Shown: positions 52,360 to 61,245 of the stretch, one piece after another
Layout of the letters: every line of letters begins with the position of its first letter
Position numbering within the stretch: position 1 is the first letter of the stretch
NCBI RefSeq assembly: GCF_035481675.1
Contig: NZ_JAYJJW010000002.1
Location: 124,001 to 188,000, forward strand
Direction of reading: 5' to 3'
Source of the DNA: Alteriqipengyuania_B sp035481675
GTDB taxonomy: Bacteria > Pseudomonadota > Alphaproteobacteria > Sphingomonadales > Sphingomonadaceae
Length of the DNA: 64,000 bases
Notes under the pieces: model-generated
Database searches by the model: none
What the model was told of the DNA's origin: nothing
What the model saw: only the letters and a program-made list of their open reading frames with translations
Made by a program: the position numbers and the translations under genes

Positions 52360-53370
52360 ATGACAGATTACAAACGATCACACGCGTTGATGCGGCGCGG
52401 CCGCGAATTCCTCGGTTCGGAACACGCCATCCTGTGCGGCGCGATGAGCTGGGTGTCGGAGCGCAACCTCGTTTCCGCCATCTCCAACGGCGGCGGCTTC
52501 GGCGTGATCGCCTGCGGCGCGATGACGCCGGAACTGCTCGATACCGAGATTGCCGAAACGAAGAAGCTGACGGACAAGCCCTTCGGTGTGAACCTGATCA
52601 CCATGCACCCGCAGCTGTTCGACCTGATCGAGGTCTGCACGCGGCACGGTGTCGGCCATGTCGTGCTCGCCGGCGGCATCCCGCCCAAGGGCAGCGTCGA
52701 AAAGATCAAGGAAGGCGGCGCCAGGGTCATCGTCTTCGCCCCCACGCTCGCGCTGGCAAAGAAGCTGTTGCGCAGCGGCGGGGACGCGCTGGTGATCGAA
52801 GGGATGGAAGCGGGCGGCCACATCGGCCCCGTCTCGACCAGCGTGCTGGCGCAGGAATTCCTGCCCGAACTGGCCGAAGACCACCTCGTCTTCGTGGCCG
52901 GCGGGATCGGCCGCGGGCAGGCAATCGCGGGCTATCTCGAAATGGGCGCGGTGGGCGTGCAGCTGGGCACCCGCTTCGCCTGCGCGACGGAGAGCATTGC
53001 CCATCCCGATTTCAAGAAGGCATTCTTCCGCGCCAGCGCGCGCGATGCGGTCGCATCGGTCCAGGTCGATGCGCGCTTGCCGGTGATCCCCGTCCGGGCG
53101 CTGAAGAACAAGGGCACGGAAGAATTCACTGCCAAGCAGCGCGAAGTCGCCGCCGTGCTCGACCGCGAGGAGATCGCGATGGCCGAAGCGCAGCTGCAGA
53201 TCGAGCACTACTGGGCCGGCGCGCTGCGCCGCGCGGTGATCGACGGCGATGTCGAGAACGGCAGCCTGATGGCCGGACAGTCGGTCGGGATGCTGAAGGA
53301 AGAGGAACCCGCCGCCGACATCATCGCCAAGCTGATGACCCAGTGCGAAGAGGCGCTGTCGCGGCGCTAG
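52360..53370 (+). CDS. Nitronate monooxygenase-family FMN protein
   Basis: A 336-residue TIM-barrel flavoprotein of the NMO/2-nitropropane dioxygenase family: MSWVSERNLVSAISNGGGFG near the start, VIEGMEAGGHIGPVSTSVLA carrying the catalytic-type His, and VFVAGGIGRGQAIAGYLEMG for FMN binding. Substrate (propionate-3-nitronate or other, or an FabK-like reductase role) cannot be fixed. The start was set at MTDYKRS; ribosome-binding is weak. It lies between purT and purU on the same strand. Confidence 0.88.
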   Translation: MTDYKRSHALMRRGREFLGSEHAILCGAMSWVSERNLVSAISNGGGFGVIACGAMTPELLDTEIAETKKLTDKPFGVNLITMHPQLFDLIEVCTRHGVGHVVLAGGIPPKGSVEKIKEGGARVIVFAPTLALAKKLLRSGGDALVIEGMEAGGHIGPVSTSVLAQEFLPELAEDHLVFVAGGIGRGQAIAGYLEMGAVGVQLGTRFACATESIAHPDFKKAFFRASARDAVASVQVDARLPVIPVRALKNKGTEEFTAKQREVAAVLDREEIAMAEAQLQIEHYWAGALRRAVIDGDVENGSLMAGQSVGMLKEEEPAADIIAKLMTQCEEALSRR

Positions 53371-53392
53371 GCAACGGTTCCGAAGGCCCCGA

Positions 53393-54247
53393 ATGAGCGC
53401 ACCCCTCGTCATCACCCTGTCCTGCGCGGACCGCCCCGGCATCACGGCGAAGGTGACGGGCTTCCTGTTCGAGCGCGGCGGCAACGTGCTGGAAGCGCAG
53501 CAGTTCAACGACACTGGCGCGGGCGCGTTCTTCATGCGGGTGGAGTTCGACCCCGGCGAGGCCACCCGCGAGGAGCTGCGCAGCTGCTTCGCCCCCATCG
53601 CCGACCGGTTCGGCATGGAATGGAAGCTGGTTCAGCGCGATCGCCCGCGCCGGGTGATGATCATGGTCAGCAAGTTCGACCATTGCCTCGCCAGCCTGCT
53701 CTATCGCTGGCGCATCGGCGAACTGGCGATGGAGCCGGTCGCCATCGTCTCCAACCATCCGCGCGAGGCGATCGAGCATACGGAGCTGGGCGACCTGCCG
53801 TTCCACCACCTGCCCATCACGCCGGACACCAAGGCAGCGCAGGAGGCGCAAGTGCGGCGCCTGGCGCAGGAAACCGGCGCGGAACTGGTCGTGCTGGCGC
53901 GCTACATGCAGATCCTGTCGGACGAACAGGCGGCCCATTTTGCCGCGCGCTGCATCAACATCCACCACAGCTTCCTGCCCGGCTTCAAGGGCGCAAAACC
54001 CTATCACCAGGCCCATGCGCGCGGGGTGAAGATGATCGGCGCCACCGCGCATTACGTTACCAGCGATCTCGACGAAGGGCCGATCATCCACCAGGATGCC
54101 GAGGCCATCGGCCATGCCGACAGCCCCGAAGACCTGATCCGCAAGGGCCGCGACATCGAAAGCCGCGTGCTTGCCGAGGCGGTCCGTCTGCATCTTGCCG
54201 ACCGGGTGCTCGTCAACGGCGGGCGGACCGTGGTCTTCTCCGGCTGA
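53393..54247 (+). CDS. purU: Formyltetrahydrofolate deformylase
   Basis: A 284-residue protein: an N-terminal ACT domain (LSCADRPGITAKVTGFLFE) followed by the formyltransferase-like domain with NIHHSFLPGFKGAKPYHQA and HYVTSDLDEGPIIHQD, including the His/Asp of the active site. It hydrolyses 10-formyl-THF to THF and formate and so balances one-carbon pools and feeds PurT. The ACT domain normally senses methionine and glycine. Confidence 0.96.
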   Translation: MSAPLVITLSCADRPGITAKVTGFLFERGGNVLEAQQFNDTGAGAFFMRVEFDPGEATREELRSCFAPIADRFGMEWKLVQRDRPRRVMIMVSKFDHCLASLLYRWRIGELAMEPVAIVSNHPREAIEHTELGDLPFHHLPITPDTKAAQEAQVRRLAQETGAELVVLARYMQILSDEQAAHFAARCINIHHSFLPGFKGAKPYHQAHARGVKMIGATAHYVTSDLDEGPIIHQDAEAIGHADSPEDLIRKGRDIESRVLAEAVRLHLADRVLVNGGRTVVFSG

Positions 54248-54317
54248 GGCGGGGCAACCGGAACGCACGGCGCGGCTCCTGCATTGGAAGGCCGAGCGCA
54301 ACACTCCGGAGGACACC

Positions 54318-54971
54318 ATGAAGAAATACGCCATCGCCCTTGCCGCAGCGGGAAGCCTTGCCGCCATCGCAACGCTGCCCGCATCTGCCGACCATCACGG
54401 CGCGGACCTGCCCGGCCAGATGGACGTCAGCCGCGTCGCCGCCGGAACCTACCAGACCGACCCGGCCCACACGCTGGTGGGCTGGAGCGTCAACCACTTC
54501 GGCTTCAACGACTATCACGGCGTGTTCGGCGACGCGGAAGGCACGCTGGTCATCGATCCTGCCAATCCGCAGGGCGCGCGCGTTTCGGTCAGCGTGCCGA
54601 TCACCAGCGTCGCCGTGCCGAGCGAAGGCCTGCGCAATCACCTGCTGCGGCCCGGCAAGGACGGCGGATCGCCCGACTTCTTCGGCGCCGAGCCTGCACC
54701 CGCCACATTCGAATCGACTGCTGTCACCGTCTACGGCGATGGCACCCGCGCCATCGTTGCGGGCAATCTGTCGATGAACGGCGTGACGAAGCCCGTCACG
54801 ATCGAGGCCCGCTTCACCGGCGCCGGCAGCAACCCGATGAGCCAGGCCGAGACCATCGGCTTCCACGGCACGACCACGATCATGCGGTCCGACTTCGGTA
54901 TCGACTATGCACTGCCGGTCGTCGGCGACGCGGTCGAATTGACGATCAGCGCCGCGTTCGAGAAGCAGTAG
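54318..54971 (+). CDS. YceI-family periplasmic lipid-binding protein
   Basis: A 217-residue exported protein: signal peptide ending LPASADHHG, then the YceI lipocalin-like barrel (AGTYQTDPAHTLVGWSVNHF, GNLSMNGVTKPVTIEARF, FGIDYALPVVGDAVELTISA). Such proteins bind polyisoprenoids or other amphiphiles in the periplasm. GGAGGA precedes the ATG. Its stop is 3 bp from the stop of the convergent BNR gene. Confidence 0.95.
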   Translation: MKKYAIALAAAGSLAAIATLPASADHHGADLPGQMDVSRVAAGTYQTDPAHTLVGWSVNHFGFNDYHGVFGDAEGTLVIDPANPQGARVSVSVPITSVAVPSEGLRNHLLRPGKDGGSPDFFGAEPAPATFESTAVTVYGDGTRAIVAGNLSMNGVTKPVTIEARFTGAGSNPMSQAETIGFHGTTTIMRSDFGIDYALPVVGDAVELTISAAFEKQ

Positions 54972-54974
54972 GGC

Positions 54975-56105
54975 TCAGTCGGCGAAACCGAAGTCCAGCA
55001 CTTGGACTTCGGTGCCGATGGCATAGATGCGACCGCCGGAAGGCGTCCGCACCACGTCGAACTTGTTGGCGGCGCGGGCGATGGGCACTTCGCGCCAGCT
55101 TGCGCCGCCGTCGTTCGTGGCATAGCCGCCGGCGAACGTGCCGACGAAGCCCGTGCTCTCGTCGATGAAGCCGATGCCGAACTGCCGCGCCTGCGCGTTC
55201 TGCGCCATCTCCAGCTCCTGCCAGCTGCGCCCGCCATCCGTCGTCTTGATGACGAGCTGGGTGGCGCGCTCCTGGTCGTAGGATTGCACGGTGGCATAGC
55301 CGACATCGCCGCCGCCCGGGAAGCTGGCCTTCCAGATCAATTCGTGCGGCCGGCCGGAGCGATAGACTTCGCTCCACGTCCGTCCGCCGTCCGTCGTGCG
55401 CAGGACCAGCCCCTCGGCATCGCGGCTGCTGGAGGTGGTCGCCGCGAAGACGAGGCCGGTGTTCTCGTCGAAGAACTTGATGTCGAGGATCATGCCCGCC
55501 TGCGCGCTCATGTCGATCACGCTCCATGTCTCGCCGCCGTCGACCGAGCGCAGGATGCCGGTCGGCCCGCCCACGCGCCCGGCGGCATGTATGACCGTGC
55601 GCGGCTCCAGGTTGCCCTGGTAAATCCGCTCGGAGGTCACGATGTCGATCGCGCAGACGCCCTTGATCGTCTGTCCGCCCAGATCGACCGCCTGCCATGT
55701 CGCGCCGCCGTCGCGCGTGCGATAAAGCGGGGTCTCGTCCTCGACGCCCGGGTAATAATCGGTGCCGACATTGCCGATGAAGCCGTTCTCGGCATCGAGG
55801 AAGGCAACGGCGCGCACGAAAGTGCCGGGCCGGCTCGCCACCTTGCTCCAGCTCGCGCCGCCATCCTGCGTGCGGAACAGGTCGCCCGCGCCGGTTCCGT
55901 ACCACCCGTGCATCGTGTTGCCGAAGGAGATGGAGTCGCGCTTTCCGGGAAAGGCCTCGGTCGGCAGGGTCTGCCATGCGGCAAGGTCGACGGGGGCGAT
56001 TGCCCGCTCGGCTGGGGCTTGAACAGGCGCGGGTGGCACAGCGGCGCAAGAGGCCATCAGCGACGCGGCCAGAGCTGCGGAGAGTGCGTGGATTTTCCCG
56101 TTCAT
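54975..56105 (-). CDS. BNR/YCF48-like beta-propeller lipoprotein
   Basis: A 376-residue lipoprotein (lipobox in SLMASCAAV). Six propeller-type repeats carry the Asp-box (RTQDGGASW, RTRDGGATW, RSVDGGETW, RTTDGGRTW, KTTDGGRSW, ATNDGGASW). Related proteins include YCF48/HCF136, a photosystem assembly factor, and sialidase-like oxidoreductases; no photosystem genes are here, so only a periplasmic scaffold or sugar-binding role can be guessed. AAAGAAAGGA precedes the ATG. Confidence 0.88.
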   Translation of the reverse strand: MNGKIHALSAALAASLMASCAAVPPAPVQAPAERAIAPVDLAAWQTLPTEAFPGKRDSISFGNTMHGWYGTGAGDLFRTQDGGASWSKVASRPGTFVRAVAFLDAENGFIGNVGTDYYPGVEDETPLYRTRDGGATWQAVDLGGQTIKGVCAIDIVTSERIYQGNLEPRTVIHAAGRVGGPTGILRSVDGGETWSVIDMSAQAGMILDIKFFDENTGLVFAATTSSSRDAEGLVLRTTDGGRTWSEVYRSGRPHELIWKASFPGGGDVGYATVQSYDQERATQLVIKTTDGGRSWQELEMAQNAQARQFGIGFIDESTGFVGTFAGGYATNDGGASWREVPIARAANKFDVVRTPSGGRIYAIGTEVQVLDFGFAD

Positions 56106-56234
56106 GCGCGATCCTTTCTTGTCCGGCAAAGTCGCCCTGTGGCCATCGTTCGCTCCGCCGCATGGAACGATGTGTCCAATGCACTGGAAACGGAAGGCAA
56201 ATTCGGTAGCCTGTGCGCAAACGGGGAGAAGCGC

Positions 56235-57353
56235 ATGGCTTCGTCGGCGGCAGTAATCGGGGGCGGCATCGCCGGATTGTCTGCGGGCATTGCCCTGCGC
56301 AAGGCAGGTTTCGGCGTGACCTTGTTCGAACAGGCGGAAGACATCCGCCCGATGGGCGCGGCATTGTCGATCTGGGGCAACGCGATGGCCGGCCTCGACT
56401 GGCTCGGGTGCGGGAATGCGGTACGCGCCAAGGCCGCCGGGGTCGAACGGCTTGCGCTGCGGGACGTGCAGGGACGCGACCTTTTCGGGCCCGTCGACCT
56501 GTCCGGCAGCGACAGCTGGCTGCCGCTGCGGACCGATCTCCAGGCGATATTACTGGAACGGCTTGGGGCCGGAAACGTACGCCTCGGCGTCGCGGTCGGG
56601 CGCGCGCAGGAGGAAGGCGGGCGCGTTGCTTTGGCTGCGCGGGACGGGACATTGCTGGGAGACTTCGACCTCCTAATCGTCGCAGACGGCATCCATTCCG
56701 ACATCGCCACTTCGCTGCTTGGCAATCCGCCTGTGTATCGCGGGTACGGCGGGGTCCTGAACCTGGTCGATGCCGCCCCGCAAGCGACCGGGCACGGCGA
56801 GGAAATCTGGGGCGAAGGCGACCGCTTCGGCCTGTTCGATGCCGGCGGCTCGGGATACTGGTTCTACATGGCAACGGGCACTCAGGCCGGGATTGCCGCG
56901 CTCGACCATGCCGAACTTCTCCGCCGCTCGCACTCTTTCCCCGAGCGAATCCGGGAGGCTGTCGCCGCATCCGATCCCGCAGCCCTGATCACCATTCCAA
57001 TCCACGCCCGTCCGATGCCGAAATCCTTCGGGCGCGGCAGGGTCATCTGCATCGGCGACGCCGCTCACGCGATGGAACCGAACCAGGGGCAAGGCGCCTG
57101 CCAGGGCATCGAAGATGCATGGGCGCTCGGCATCCTGGCAGGGCGTCTCCCGCCCGACAGGATCCTGCCGGAATTCGACCGACTGCGCCTGAAACGCGTC
57201 GCCCGCATCCACCGCGACAGCGCCACGATGGGCGCGATCGCCCACGGCAGGCCGTGGCTGCGGCGCGGTGTATCCGCGATCTTTCGCGCTGTCCCGAAGC
57301 GTGTCGACGCGTGGCAGATCCGGCAGCGCCCCGCGCCGCCGGACTATCGCTGA
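56235..57353 (+). CDS. FAD-dependent monooxygenase (group A, PHBH/UbiH-like)
   Basis: A 372-residue flavoprotein. VIGGGIAGLSAGIALRKAGF is the GxGxxG dinucleotide site and GDAAHAMEPNQGQGACQGIE the second FAD motif. DLLIVADGIHSDIA contains the DG motif for NAD(P)H. It likely hydroxylates an aromatic or similar substrate that is not evident from context. It is divergent from the BNR gene and its stop is 3 bp from the ALDH stop (convergent). Confidence 0.92.
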   Translation: MASSAAVIGGGIAGLSAGIALRKAGFGVTLFEQAEDIRPMGAALSIWGNAMAGLDWLGCGNAVRAKAAGVERLALRDVQGRDLFGPVDLSGSDSWLPLRTDLQAILLERLGAGNVRLGVAVGRAQEEGGRVALAARDGTLLGDFDLLIVADGIHSDIATSLLGNPPVYRGYGGVLNLVDAAPQATGHGEEIWGEGDRFGLFDAGGSGYWFYMATGTQAGIAALDHAELLRRSHSFPERIREAVAASDPAALITIPIHARPMPKSFGRGRVICIGDAAHAMEPNQGQGACQGIEDAWALGILAGRLPPDRILPEFDRLRLKRVARIHRDSATMGAIAHGRPWLRRGVSAIFRAVPKRVDAWQIRQRPAPPDYR

Positions 57354-57356
57354 TCG

Positions 57357-58781
57357 CTAGGCCATCGCCTTCTTGTTCACGGTGATCACCTGCGGATAGG
57401 TGAATTCGAGCAGGCCTTCCTTGCCGTATTCCGCGCCGAAGCCCGACTGCTTGTGCCCGCCGAACGGGGCGAAGGGCGACAGGTGCTGGCTCTCGTTGAT
57501 CCAGACCGTGCCGGTCTCCATCTGCTCGGCCAGCTTCACGCCGCGATCGGTATCGCGCGTCCAAACCGACCCGGCGAGGCCGTACTCGGAGTTGTTGGCC
57601 CGCTCCAGCACCTCTTCCTCGGTCGAGAACTTCATCAGCGGCATGACCGGGCCGAACTGCTCTTCCGCCACGATCCGCGCGTCTTCGGGCGGGTTGTCGA
57701 GGATGGTGATCGGCACGTAATAGCCGGACCCCGAAGGATCGGTGTCACCGCCGAGCAGGAACTTGTAGCCGTTGTCCCTCGCATCCTGGATCAGCTCGCA
57801 TACCCGTTCGAACTGCTTCCTGTTCTGGATCGGACCGACGCCGGTGCCCTGCTGCGATCCGTCGCCCACGGTCACGCCCTTCGCATACTCCGCGATGGCG
57901 GCGGACAGCTCGTCGTAGATATCCTCGTGGATGTAGATCCGCTTGGATGCGATGCAGACCTGGCCGGCGTTGGAAAAGCTCGACCAGAAGAGCTTTTCGG
58001 CGACCTTCTCCACGTCGGCATCGGGCAGGACTATGGCCGCATCGTTGCCGCCCAGTTCCAGCGTGATGCGCTTCAGGTCCGCGCTCGCGCCTTCCATGAT
58101 CTTCTTGCCAGTCGCGGTGGAGCCGGTGAAGGTGATCTTGTCGATGTCCGGGTGGCCGGTGATCATCGGGCCGAGCGCATCCTCGCCGGTGATGATGTTG
58201 ACGACGCCTGCGGGCATCGCATCCTTGATCAGCTCCGCCAGACGCAGCGTGGCGAGCGGGGTGAAGGGGCTGGGCTTCAGCACGATGGTGCAGCCCGACA
58301 GCATGGCAGGCGCGATCTTCTGCATCGCCATCATCACCGGGAAGTTCCACGGCACGATGCCGCCGACCACGCCCACCGGCACGCGGCGCGTGCGCGACAG
58401 GCGGGTGTCGCTGTCCTCGTTGATCTCGTCTTCCAGCTCCAGCGTGGCCTGGTTGCCTGCCATGTAGGCGGCGCCGAGGATTTCGCCCTTGGCCTGGCCG
58501 TGCGGCTTGCCCTGCTCGCTGGTCAGGAGGCGATAGAGCTCCTCGTGATTGTCGGAGATGATCTTGGCGACGGCCTGCACCGCCTGGCGCCGTTCCTCGA
58601 TCGGCGTCTTCGACCAGGTCCTGAACGCCCGGCGCGCGGCGGCGACCGCGCGGTCGAGCTCGTCCCTGCCGCAGGCTGGTACCACGCCGATGACTTCCTC
58701 GTTCGCGGGGTTCACCACGTCCAGCGTGTCGGCGGTCTCGATCATCTCGCCGTCGATCAGGTTCTTGTAGGCAGTGGGCAT
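57357..58781 (-). CDS. NAD(P)-dependent aldehyde dehydrogenase
   Basis: A 474-residue enzyme with the Rossmann-proximal FTGSTATGKKIMEGA, the catalytic-Glu motif LELGGNDAAIV and the catalytic Cys in NAGQVCIASKR. It resembles the broad succinate-semialdehyde/aldehyde family; substrate is unknown. GAGGAGAG precedes the ATG; a much longer upstream frame was rejected. A palindromic site lies about 85 bases upstream. Confidence 0.95.
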   Translation of the reverse strand: MPTAYKNLIDGEMIETADTLDVVNPANEEVIGVVPACGRDELDRAVAAARRAFRTWSKTPIEERRQAVQAVAKIISDNHEELYRLLTSEQGKPHGQAKGEILGAAYMAGNQATLELEDEINEDSDTRLSRTRRVPVGVVGGIVPWNFPVMMAMQKIAPAMLSGCTIVLKPSPFTPLATLRLAELIKDAMPAGVVNIITGEDALGPMITGHPDIDKITFTGSTATGKKIMEGASADLKRITLELGGNDAAIVLPDADVEKVAEKLFWSSFSNAGQVCIASKRIYIHEDIYDELSAAIAEYAKGVTVGDGSQQGTGVGPIQNRKQFERVCELIQDARDNGYKFLLGGDTDPSGSGYYVPITILDNPPEDARIVAEEQFGPVMPLMKFSTEEEVLERANNSEYGLAGSVWTRDTDRGVKLAEQMETGTVWINESQHLSPFAPFGGHKQSGFGAEYGKEGLLEFTYPQVITVNKKAMA

Positions 58782-58865
58782 CGCGCTCTCCTCTGGCGGG
58801 CCAGGGCTTTTCGCGCTCCGGCACCGAATGGCTTTCCATGCGTAGATAGCATGCACGCGGCGGGA

Positions 58866-58885
58866 GTTTAAGCGTTCAATTAAAC
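58866..58885. promoter_or_regulatory. AT-rich inverted repeat between ALDH and hydrolase genes
   Basis: GTTTAA-N8-TTAAAC, enclosing a near-palindrome GTTCAATTAAAC, in the otherwise GC-rich 139-bp divergent gap (58782-58920). Its position between two divergent starts makes it a candidate operator for one or both genes; no regulator is identified. Confidence 0.35.
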
Positions 58886-58920
58886 GAAGGCGAAGCTGCT
58901 TCATTCGGGGAGACGAGACG

Positions 58921-59778
58921 ATGTGCGATCGCGATTTGCTGGCAAGATGGGCGATGGACCGCCGCAAGTTCGGGGCGGGGGCCGCTCTCGCCGGCGGGGC
59001 CGTGGGCCTGTCCGCCTGCACAACCTATGGCGGCGGTGATATTGGCAGGCTTGCAGAACGCAGCGTATCCTTCGCTATTGGCGACGACACGATGGACGCC
59101 TTCTTCGTCCATCCCGCCGACAGCGAATCGCCGGCGGTCATCATGTGGCCGGACATCGCCGGGCTGCGCGATGCGAAGCGCGCCATGGCGCGGCGGCTGG
59201 CGGGCGAGGGCTATGCCGTGCTCGTCCTCAACCCTTATTACCAGAGCGTATCGGGCGAACAGTTCGCCGATTTCGCGGCCTTCGTGGAGCAGGACGGCTT
59301 CGAAAAGGTGAAGCCCTGGCGCGACCAGCTCACTGCCGGAAGCGTGCAGCGCACCGCGCGCGCCGCAGCCGGCTGGCTGATGGAGCAGTCGGCGGTCGAT
59401 GGCGCGCGCGGAATGGGCACGCAGGGCTATTGCATGGGCGGCCCGTTCACGATCTGGAGCGCCGCGGCAGTGCCGGGCATTCGCGCGGCCGCCAGTTTCC
59501 ATGGCGGCGGCCTCGTCCGCGAAGCGGAGAACAGTCCGCACACGATGCTGCGCGGGGATGCGAACTATCTCATCGCCATCGCGCAGGATGACGATGCGGA
59601 AAATCCCGATCACAAGGCAATCCTGCGCCGCGCGATGGCTGATGCGGGAGCCGCAGGACAGGTCGACGTATTTGCAGGCGACCATGGGTGGACCGTGCCG
59701 GACTCGCCGGCATACGACCGCGCCGCGGCAGAACGCGCCTATGCGCTGTTGCTGGAGACCTACGCCCGCGCGCTGTAG
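58921..59778 (+). CDS. Exported dienelactone hydrolase-family protein
   Basis: A 285-residue alpha/beta hydrolase. The N-terminus has MDRRKFGAGAALAGGAVGLS followed by a Cys (AC), resembling a Tat lipoprotein signal. VIMWPDIAGLRDAKRAMARR, the nucleophile motif GYCMGGP (Cys as in dienelactone hydrolase) and FAGDHGWTVPD with the catalytic His are present. Substrate unknown. GGGGAGACGAG precedes the ATG. A 24-base perfect hairpin spans its stop codon. Confidence 0.88.
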   Translation: MCDRDLLARWAMDRRKFGAGAALAGGAVGLSACTTYGGGDIGRLAERSVSFAIGDDTMDAFFVHPADSESPAVIMWPDIAGLRDAKRAMARRLAGEGYAVLVLNPYYQSVSGEQFADFAAFVEQDGFEKVKPWRDQLTAGSVQRTARAAAGWLMEQSAVDGARGMGTQGYCMGGPFTIWSAAAVPGIRAAASFHGGGLVREAENSPHTMLRGDANYLIAIAQDDDAENPDHKAILRRAMADAGAAGQVDVFAGDHGWTVPDSPAYDRAAAERAYALLLETYARAL

Positions 59779-59787
59779 CGCGCGGGC
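59764..59787. terminator. Perfect hairpin spanning a stop codon between convergent genes
   Basis: GCCCGCGCGC-TGTA-GCGCGCGGGC: a 10-bp perfect stem with a 4-base loop that includes the TAG of the hydrolase gene and ends 6 bases before the convergent gene's stop. There is no T-run, so it may act as a bidirectional 3'-end structure rather than a classical terminator. Confidence 0.45.
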
Positions 59788-59793
59788 AGCCGG

Positions 59794-60786
59794 TCAGGTG
59801 CCGATCGTCCCGCCGCCCGTGGCGGTGGGTCGCGATGCGCTGGCCTTGCCGAAGCGGCCGTGCTTGCGGAAGGTGGTCATCCAGCGGTCGAGGAACAGCG
59901 ACAACGGTCGCGGGGTCACGCCCAGCTTCTCGATCCCCGGAAAATCGCCGCTTGCCACGCTGCCCCGTTTCAGCAGCTTCCACTGGTCCATCGTCATCGG
60001 CGCAAACGGCAGCCAGCCGGTGAACTTGGCAAAGTTGCGGCTGACGAAGTCGGGCAATTCGATGAAGGTCCGGTCGCGGTTCTGCGCATCGGCGATCATG
60101 CGGTTGATCTCGGCCATGGTGAGGACTTCGGGGCCGGCCAGCTCGTAAGTCTTGCCGCCATGCTTGCCGGGGTCTGCCAACGCATTGGCGACCGCCTCTG
60201 CCGCGTCGTCGACATTCACGACCTGCATCTGCGCGTCCGGCCCGAAGACCGGAAGGGCCGGGAAGGCCTGGATCAGCTTGGCGAACATGTTCAGGAAATC
60301 GTCGTCCTCGCCGAAAATGATCGACGGGCGGACGATGGTCGCTTTCGGGAAAGCCTCCCGGACCAGTTCCTCGCCCTGCGCCTTGGTGCGTGAGTAATCG
60401 ACATCGGAATCGGCATCGACGCCGAGCGCACTGACCTGCACGAAGCTGCTGGCGCCGGCCTCGTGCGCGAAGCGCGCCGCATCGCCCGCGCCATCGCGCA
60501 TCAGGGCGTCGAGATTGCCGCTAAAGGCCCCGACGAGATAGACCACGCCGTGCGCATCGGCGACGGCGTGGCGCAGGCTCGCCTCGTTGGTGACGTCGCA
60601 GCGCATGAACTGTATCTGCCCCAGGTTCGCCATCGCCTTCAGCTTGAAAGCGCTTTGCGGCGACCGGCTGGCGATGCGCACCCGCGCCCCGCGCTCCAGC
60701 AGCGCCTGCGCGATATGGGTGCCGAAAAAGCCGCTCCCGCCGATCAGCGTGACGAGCTTGCCGTTCAAAGGATTGCGCGTTGCCAT
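59794..60786 (-). CDS. NAD-binding NDUFA9/SDR-a epimerase-like protein
   Basis: A 330-residue extended short-chain dehydrogenase fold: LIGGSGFFGTHIAQALLERG is the nucleotide-binding loop, YSRTKAQGEELVREAF holds the Y-x3-K pair and ATIVRPSIIFGEDDDFLNMF follows as in the NDUFA9-like branch. In mitochondria the relative is an accessory complex I subunit; in bacteria the role is uncertain. It is convergent with the hydrolase gene. Confidence 0.9.
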   Translation of the reverse strand: MATRNPLNGKLVTLIGGSGFFGTHIAQALLERGARVRIASRSPQSAFKLKAMANLGQIQFMRCDVTNEASLRHAVADAHGVVYLVGAFSGNLDALMRDGAGDAARFAHEAGASSFVQVSALGVDADSDVDYSRTKAQGEELVREAFPKATIVRPSIIFGEDDDFLNMFAKLIQAFPALPVFGPDAQMQVVNVDDAAEAVANALADPGKHGGKTYELAGPEVLTMAEINRMIADAQNRDRTFIELPDFVSRNFAKFTGWLPFAPMTMDQWKLLKRGSVASGDFPGIEKLGVTPRPLSLFLDRWMTTFRKHGRFGKASASRPTATGGGTIGT

Positions 60787-60947
60787 GATGCCCTTTCAAT
60801 GCGCGGGAATGGGTTATGTGCCGCGCGGCTTTCTTCGCCGCCGCCTTTGCCCAAAGCCGCGCCGGACCGCAAGGTCGGCAATCCGGCAGCCCGCTGGGCG
60901 GGGAATTGTCAGGCGCAGAATTGTCCGGTGTCGGGGCGATCTTGCGT

Positions 60948-60976
60948 TGACAACCCCGCCACCCCTTCGCTAGTGG
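60948..60976 (+). promoter_or_regulatory. Promoter of tRNA-Leu
   Basis: TTGACA, exactly 17 bases, CTAGTG. The perfect -35 box and spacing place transcription start near 60983, about 44 bases before the tRNA. Confidence 0.65.
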
Positions 60977-61026
60977 CCCGCGCCTACCCGGCAGCCCGGC
61001 ATTCGACGACCGGACCTGCACAGTGT

Positions 61027-61113
61027 GCCCAGATGGCGGAATTGGTAGACGCACCGTCTTCAGGTGGCGGCGATCGCAAGGTCGTGGAGGTTCGAGTCCT
61101 CTTCTGGGCACCA
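61027..61113 (+). tRNA. tRNA-Leu (anticodon CAG)
   Basis: An 87-nt class II tRNA. The acceptor arms GCCCAGA / TCTGGGC pair fully, the D arm reads GCGG-AATTGGTAGA-CGC, the anticodon stem CCGTC / GGCGG (one T-G pair) holds loop TTCAGGT with anticodon CAG, a long variable arm follows, and the T arm is GGAGG-TTCGAGT-CCTCT. CCA is encoded. It reads CTG, the main Leu codon in this GC-rich genome. Confidence 0.97.
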
Positions 61114-61245
61114 CTCATCACTTCCAGCATCCTTCGCGGCACGTCGTGGATCGGCGGGCGCATGTCCGGCTGGTCACGGCGGCATCCGTGTTCTAATCCG
61201 CAATCTCGCGGCGCTAGGCCGCATGGGAGCGCGGCACGTGTCGGT

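Noticed and set aside
55002..56234. N-terminal extension of the FAD monooxygenase (open frame begins near 55002)
   Set aside because: The extension is antisense to the BNR lipoprotein and lacks domain content; the ATG at 56235 has GGGGAGAA and starts right at the Rossmann motif.
61114..61245. A tRNA-adjacent integration site downstream of tRNA-Leu
   Set aside because: No integrase gene and no repeat of the tRNA 3' end were found nearby; galT follows directly.
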